Part shown: positions 59,455 to 64,000 of the stretch, piece by piece
How positions within the stretch are numbered: the stretch's first letter is position 1
Layout of the letters: each line of letters opens with the position of its first letter
Source: Tigriopus japonicus
Taxonomy: Eukaryota; Arthropoda; Copepoda; Harpacticoida; Harpacticidae
Reading direction: 5' to 3'
NCBI GenBank assembly: GCA_010645155.1
Contig: JAAGOF010000066.1
Location: 213,844-277,843, forward strand
DNA: 64,000 bases
Notes under the pieces: model-generated
What the model was told of the DNA's origin: nothing
Databases searched by the model: none
What the model saw: the letters and a program-made list of their open reading frames with translations, nothing else
Position numbers and translations under genes: made by a program

Positions 59455-60617
59455 TAACTCAAGATAAAGAAGTTATCTTGCCTAACAAACACAAAAGGAA
59501 TCGAAGGAGGTTGATGAAAACTTCTGTTTTTGTTTTTCAAGGACGTTTGCATACTATCTTTATTCTTTTTTCTTCTTATACTCTTTTTCTCTACGGTATT
59601 TGATCCTGCAGAACCGCCATTTAACATGTCTTGTTTTTCTTTGAAACCCAACCCATCTTTTTCTCAAAGGACTTCAGAAACAATAAAACCTGCTGGAGGT
59701 TTTGGTTTTGGTCTTGACTGCCAAAACTAAAACTGAGCAAGGGATATCAACAAGAAAATTTGTTGTGTTTTTTTTTCAAATCATACAAAGGCAATTTAAA
59801 AATAATTCTAAATGACTTGGAGAGTAAGAAGAGTTTTTTTTTAATTTGCCTTGTTAGTTCATTTCAAAGCTCTTTGAGGATAAATCCGTTAATGTATATG
59901 TTGTCTGGGTAAGCTTGGAGTAAATTTAAGTTTTGGTTACATTTAACATACTTTTAGGCAAAAAAATTGTCTACGCAAAACATGAAAACCTTTCAATGAC
60001 AACTTTCAAAATTAGGATTTAATCCATATGCCTACCTAGAAAACTCTAGAACATTCAAATATGATTTAAATGTTAAATTATGAACCAGTAAAGTCAAGGA
60101 AGCAAGAACAAGGGGTTCATGTTTACAGTGTCTCCAGAAAGCAAATGAAGGAAAATGCAAAAAGTTTTCAACAACACCAAACTTGAATAAAGGTAAAACA
60201 AGCACTAGATTGGCTGAAAACGCAAAGGGCAGTTAAAAGGAAGTTCTGAAATTCCAGTTTACAACAAAAAAGGCATTTGTCACTCAAAATATTTTGTCTG
60301 TTTTTTCAGTCGGCAATTTTTGGTGCTCAATTTGAAAGGCGAAAAATTTGGTCTTGTTCTTTCACGTAGAAAAAAATGACGTTCTTTTTAAGCAAAAAAC
60401 GGGTTTTCTTTAAATATGTGGAAAATGAGAAAAAAATTAAAAATAGCTTGAAAACACCCAAAAAGGTCCCAAAATTAGGATTTTTTGGTAGAAATTTTCA
60501 AGCATTGTTTCAGCTATAACAATGGAAACAGCGCTCTTTTAGTCTAAGTAATGTTAGTTCAATTCCGTAACCTGACAAATGGTTTGTAACAGGCTTACTT
60601 ATTGATTAAAAATATAA

Positions 60618-61070
60618 AAAAAATGGCCACACGACGTTAACCCATCAAAATTACGACTTAAAAAGTTCTCGGGCATTACAAGTCATCCGAGCAAAATCGA
60701 GCTTCCAGCGATTCCAAAGGCCAATGGATCGCTCTTCTCTCTTTCTCATGACTCCAGAACCACTGAAGAGGGCCAAGAAAGTGAGAGTGAGCGCTTGTCT
60801 TCACTCTACAAAGTCTTTCAAAGAGAGTTGTTCCAAGTCTCATCCCAGAAGTCATCTTTCAAACCTCAGTCCAAACAGTCTCACTGGAATTTGTTCATGG
60901 ACCTCCTGGACCGAGTTCCCTACATGAGGAGTCAAGATAAACGACCTGACACCCTGTAGAGAGTTCCAAAAAAGGCAGCGAACGGTTGGGTGGTTCCACA
61001 AGAAACATCACTTCTGTCCATGAATCTTCGTTCACTTATCCAGTCTCGTTCTGCACTCTGGTTCCAAGGG
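60618..61070 (+). CDS. Unidentified coding-like stretch with one in-frame TAG
   Basis: One frame is open from 60618 to 60956, stops at TAG (60957-60959), then is open again to 61070. It is polar and non-repetitive: KIELPAIPKANGSLFSLS, ESESERLSSLYKVFQRELF, HWNLFMDLLDRVPYMR, then after the TAG RVPKKAANGWVVPQETSLL and LRSLIQSRSALWFQG. In the next frame the reading continues sensibly (GSKGNHDDLDLFVPRSNHPR) up to an AAG/GTTAGT donor-like site at 61110. This looks like one exon with a nonsense change and a frameshift, that is a decaying gene or a host exon with sequence errors. I recognise no family and see no convincing acceptor. Confidence 0.35.
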
Positions 61071-61657
61071 TAATCATGACGATCTGGATCTATTCGTTCC
61101 TCGTTCTAATCATCCAAGGTTAGTTAAAACACCATCCCGATACTCGTAAGGCTTTTTTGAGAGACGATTTTGTTGTGGTCAAACAATGCTGATATGGCCG
61201 GACCTTTTTAAGGATTATTTTCCTTTCAATAGTTCGAGGGACGTCGCTAAAAGGGACGAGGACGATCAAATGAAAGTGGATCATTCTGATTTGACTTCTC
61301 GGTTTTTAAAGAATGTATTCCCTATGAAACCTGCAAATAGATTATGGAAAGCTAAGTCAGATTAAGGCCACTTTACTTTTATTTCATACATTATTTTTTC
61401 AGTATTTACTTTAATACATCAATTAGGTAGCATAGGATTTTTGGCAGCAATACAAGAAATGTGATTCCCTTTAAACAGGTTATTACTCATAACTTATTTT
61501 ATTTTTTATTTTATTAAATTATAACTATTTATTATAATTACTTATAAACAGATTATGATTGCTTAATCATAAATATTATGCAAATAGCATTTACACAAAA
61601 TTTGGTCTTCCAAAATGAAATTGTTGGCAGATTTTTTTGCATAGTTGATCAGGAATA

Positions 61658-62251
61658 CAGTCGTTATTCGATTTAGTCACATCCCTATAGTCACAATTAT
61701 TCAATTTAGTCACAATTGCCCTGCTGACCGATTTTTTGCTACATAAATGACTCGCTTAGTCACAATTTTGGCATTTTTGGTGACTCGATTTAGTCACAAT
61801 TATTTTGTCAAACCATAGATTTTTTCCCAGTTTTAAGGCCCGTTTACATTGCAGTAAAAACTCGAATTTGATACAAAATTTTTGAAATTTGAAATTAAGT
61901 CAAATTCGAATTTCCCGCCAAAAATGATGACGTCACTAGTAATTGCTGCCATGACCGGTTTTTCTGTGCTGATGTTAGCATTTTCTTGGTAAACAGTCGA
62001 CTTTAGCTTTCCAAAATGCCTCCGAGAAAGGCAATCTCCATCGCTGAAAAGCTGAAACTCATCGAAGATGCATCACGGCCTGGATTGATATGTTGAAATA
62101 AAGCTGCTTATGTCAAGCTTATAACGACTGTTTTTACCCTTTATATAACAAATTTGGTCTCAGAAGCCCCATATTCACATAGTCACAATTATTCAATTTA
62201 GTCACAATTGGCCTGCTTCCCGACAACTGTGACTAAATTGAATAACGACTG
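61658..62251 (+). mobile_element. pogo/Tigger-type remnant element, 594 bp
   Basis: CAGTCGTTATTCGATTTAGT at 61658 is inverted at the 62251 end (ACTAAATTGAATAACGACTG), with TA on both sides (61656-61657 and 62252-62253). GTGACTAAATTG-type words repeat in the subterminal regions. At 62016 a frame reads MPPRKAISIAEKLKLIEDAS before a stop, resembling the N-terminal CENP-B/pogo helix-turn-helix start. Most of the transposase is deleted. Confidence 0.82.
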
Positions 62252-62253
62252 TA

Positions 62254-63361
62254 CTATTTAAAAATTGCGGCGAATTTCAGCAAAATATGGAAGGACTTTA
62301 ATGGATGCTTCATAATACGCCACTAGATGGAGGCAAAACAGGGGCAAAGTCTATTGATTTTAGAGCTATCCTGAATTTAAACTCGTTGCCAAAATTGAGG
62401 CTTTGATCTTAAAATTGGTTTACCTTCATGTTCCGAGTCTTTTTGAGTTCAGCTACAATACTAATGCATTCAAAAATCAAAAAGTCTTGCTGAATGGTCA
62501 TAAATTTGGCAAAAACACCCAGATTCGTTTTGACCTTAAGATGGCGTTGTTTGTCACTTTTCTCTTTGCTTGAAGCTCAATCTAGCTCCTTAACTAAGGC
62601 TTGCTCCGACTCAGAGTTGTTCATTTTGAGAACAAGAAAGGGCAACCAAGGAAGATGTGTTGAATTATGTGACAACCATCTACGTGACAAAACTGTTTTT
62701 TTTTCTTCAAACCCCTCTATTCTTAGGTTAATTCCGTTTCCTTGATTGAGGTAAATTTTGAAAATAGAACCCTTACACTCTCCCTCCAGTAATTTAGTCG
62801 TCCCAAGGACTAGTTGAGCCGATGATGGAATGTGGAGAAAATGACAGATGTTGATGCATTGATGCCAGATATGACTACTTGGTATAGAAAACGTATAGTG
62901 AATTTTCAAGACCCTAATAGACCTCAATTTGATTCTCAATGTAACTTTCCCTCTCAAAACATACAAAGAGATAAATCAATGAGTTGATTTTTATACGTTT
63001 ATGCTAGGCTCCTCGTTTCATCAATTCAATTTTATCTCATCTCAAATGCAATAAAATATCCAGAGGCTTTTCTAGACGATCCCATTTCATTTCATGTTAT
63101 CAAAGCTCTCTGATAACATTAAGGCCTTAAATGCATTGCTCCGTCTGATTTTTGGAGACAGTCCCAACAGAATTGGACCTGTTCCCAAACTTTCTTCTTC
63201 GGTAAACGACAGTTTGAAGCAACTAAATGGGGTTAATATGTAAATGTGGCCTCCCGGTGTAGTATGTAAATGGGCTTGTGGGGGGTACTAGAACTGGGGA
63301 AAGCCCACCAGCTCATTTGGACAATCTTATGGTGCCTAAAAACACAATTTGCGTCTTTTAG
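62254..63361. other. Intergenic stretch upstream of the Ly6-like exon
   Basis: CGCCACTAGATGG is at 62319. A 129-codon minus-strand frame (62966-62577) has no recognisable domain and is not called. The expected signal-peptide exon of the Ly6-like gene was not identified. Confidence 0.35.
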
Positions 63362-63496
63362 AGGGTGTTTCCGCTCTTCAATGCGCCCAATGCACGTCAG
63401 AGTTGAGCCCGAGATGTAAGGAGAACCCTGGACCAGCTCAAGAATGCCAAGGAGACATGAAATATTGCATCACAATAAGAGAATATCTGAGAAATG
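63362..63496 (+). CDS. Exon of a Ly6/quiver-like three-finger protein
   Basis: Exon bounded by TTTTAG/AGGGTG and AAATG/GTGAGA; phase 1 on both sides. It codes GVSALQCAQCTSELSPRCKE, then ECQGDMKYCITIREYL. The opening LQC-x2-C, the early C after SxLSPR and the later EC and YC match the Ly6/uPAR fold as used by arthropod quiver/sleepless-type GPI-anchored proteins, which modulate channels or act in membrane assembly. Phase-1 borders are usual for this family. A possible next exon starts at 63960 (TTTCAG/CACTCC, phase 1) and is open to the window edge. The first exon was not found. Confidence 0.6.
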
Positions 63497-63598
63497 GTGA
63501 GAAAACTAGCGTCTCGTAAAGCATGCAAACATGGTATTTGTGTATGGAGATCATTACAGTTCTATATAAACAGAAATGTTACTCCAGTTAGGTCAGTG

Positions 63599-63926
63599 TA
63601 TAGAAGCTCATGGGAAAGATAAGTAGCGACAAGTGGCGTTAACGTGAAGCTTCAAAAAAGCCCAACAAACCGAGAAGCTCGAGAGAAAAAATGCAGGAAA
63701 AGGAGCTTTTTGATCTGAAAAATATTAACACAATAACTTACTATGCAATATGACAACTGAATAGATCGGTATTGGCATGATTTACTTAAACTGATCGCAA
63801 AATCGAATTTCTTTGCAATTTGGACTTCCTGAGTTGATGGTGGCGGCAACAACAGCAAACAATTAAAGCTTCAAAAAAAACCAACAACTTGGCCTAGTTT
63901 TCGCTTCTTTCCCATGAGCTTCTTTA
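63599..63926. mobile_element. P-type MITE, 328 bp, TSD GGTCAGTG
   Basis: Ends TATAGAAGCTCATGGGAAAG and inverse CTTTCCCATGAGCTTCTTTA. The exact 8-bp repeat GGTCAGTG flanks (63591-63598 and 63927-63934). The interior matches the first 310 bp of the P-like element at 31164, so it is an internal deletion derivative. It lies in the presumed intron after the Ly6-like exon. Confidence 0.92.
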
Positions 63927-64000
63927 GGTCAGTGGAGATTTCTTTTGAGCTCATTTCAGCACTCCAGCAGCAATTCGTGACTTTTTGTCACCTCTCACCC

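Overview
This is an AT-rich nuclear window from an animal genome. Genes are split by GT-AG introns (one GC-AG), a nuclear gene for a mitochondrial ribosomal protein is present, and arthropod-style DNA transposons and CR1/jockey-type LINEs are common. The mix (PAN/kelch secreted proteins, a Ly6/quiver-type exon, maT, P, hAT and pogo elements, many minisatellites) fits an arthropod, perhaps a crustacean such as a copepod. That assignment is inference.

Layout. 0-4.2 kb: a tRNA-like SINE head, a palindromic element with P-type ends (131-1048) and a decayed 5'-truncated LINE (1690-3909). 4.3-8.5 kb, minus: exons 1-3 of a secreted PAN-domain gene (gene B), whose last exon is not found. 9.5-11.9 kb: small repeats and a LINE ORF1 fragment with a PHD-like finger. 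12.2-20.1 kb: two copies, in opposite orientation, of an unrecognised 2.05 kb element flanked by 7-bp direct repeats. The second copy carries a clean 874-bp insertion with a 9-bp target duplication, and a hAT-type element lies between the copies. 20.1-22.1 kb: satellite arrays, a 270-bp palindrome and a relic of a third PAN-gene paralogue. 22.1-24.5 kb, minus: PAN-kelch gene A, with a GC-AG intron. 24.8-27.4 kb: an inverted pair and nested transposons, including a hAT-type element filled with a GGGATAAAC minisatellite. 29.4-30.9 kb: a LINE RT fragment within a CACGGTG-ended element. 31.16-33.71 kb: a complete but dead P-element-like transposon with THAP and transposase relics and an exact 8-bp target duplication.

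36.1-43.15 kb, minus: the gene for mitochondrial ribosomal protein S29 (DAP3). Six exons join in phase from the initiator Met to near the C terminus. 44.83-56.39 kb, plus: a nine-exon leucine-rich-repeat gene (643 codons) whose phases all agree. It hosts several MITEs and one maT transposon in its introns. These two genes are divergent, about 1.7 kb apart. 58.17-59.45 kb: a second maT copy. 60.6-61.1 kb: an unidentified coding-like stretch. 61.66-62.25 kb: a pogo/Tigger-type remnant. 63.36 kb to the end: an exon of a Ly6/quiver-like protein and a P-derived MITE.

The host genes are functionally unrelated. The main theme is layered transposon insertion around a small tandem PAN-kelch family. 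The best candidate for something undescribed is the 2.05 kb element pair at 12,228-14,280 and 17,189-20,148.
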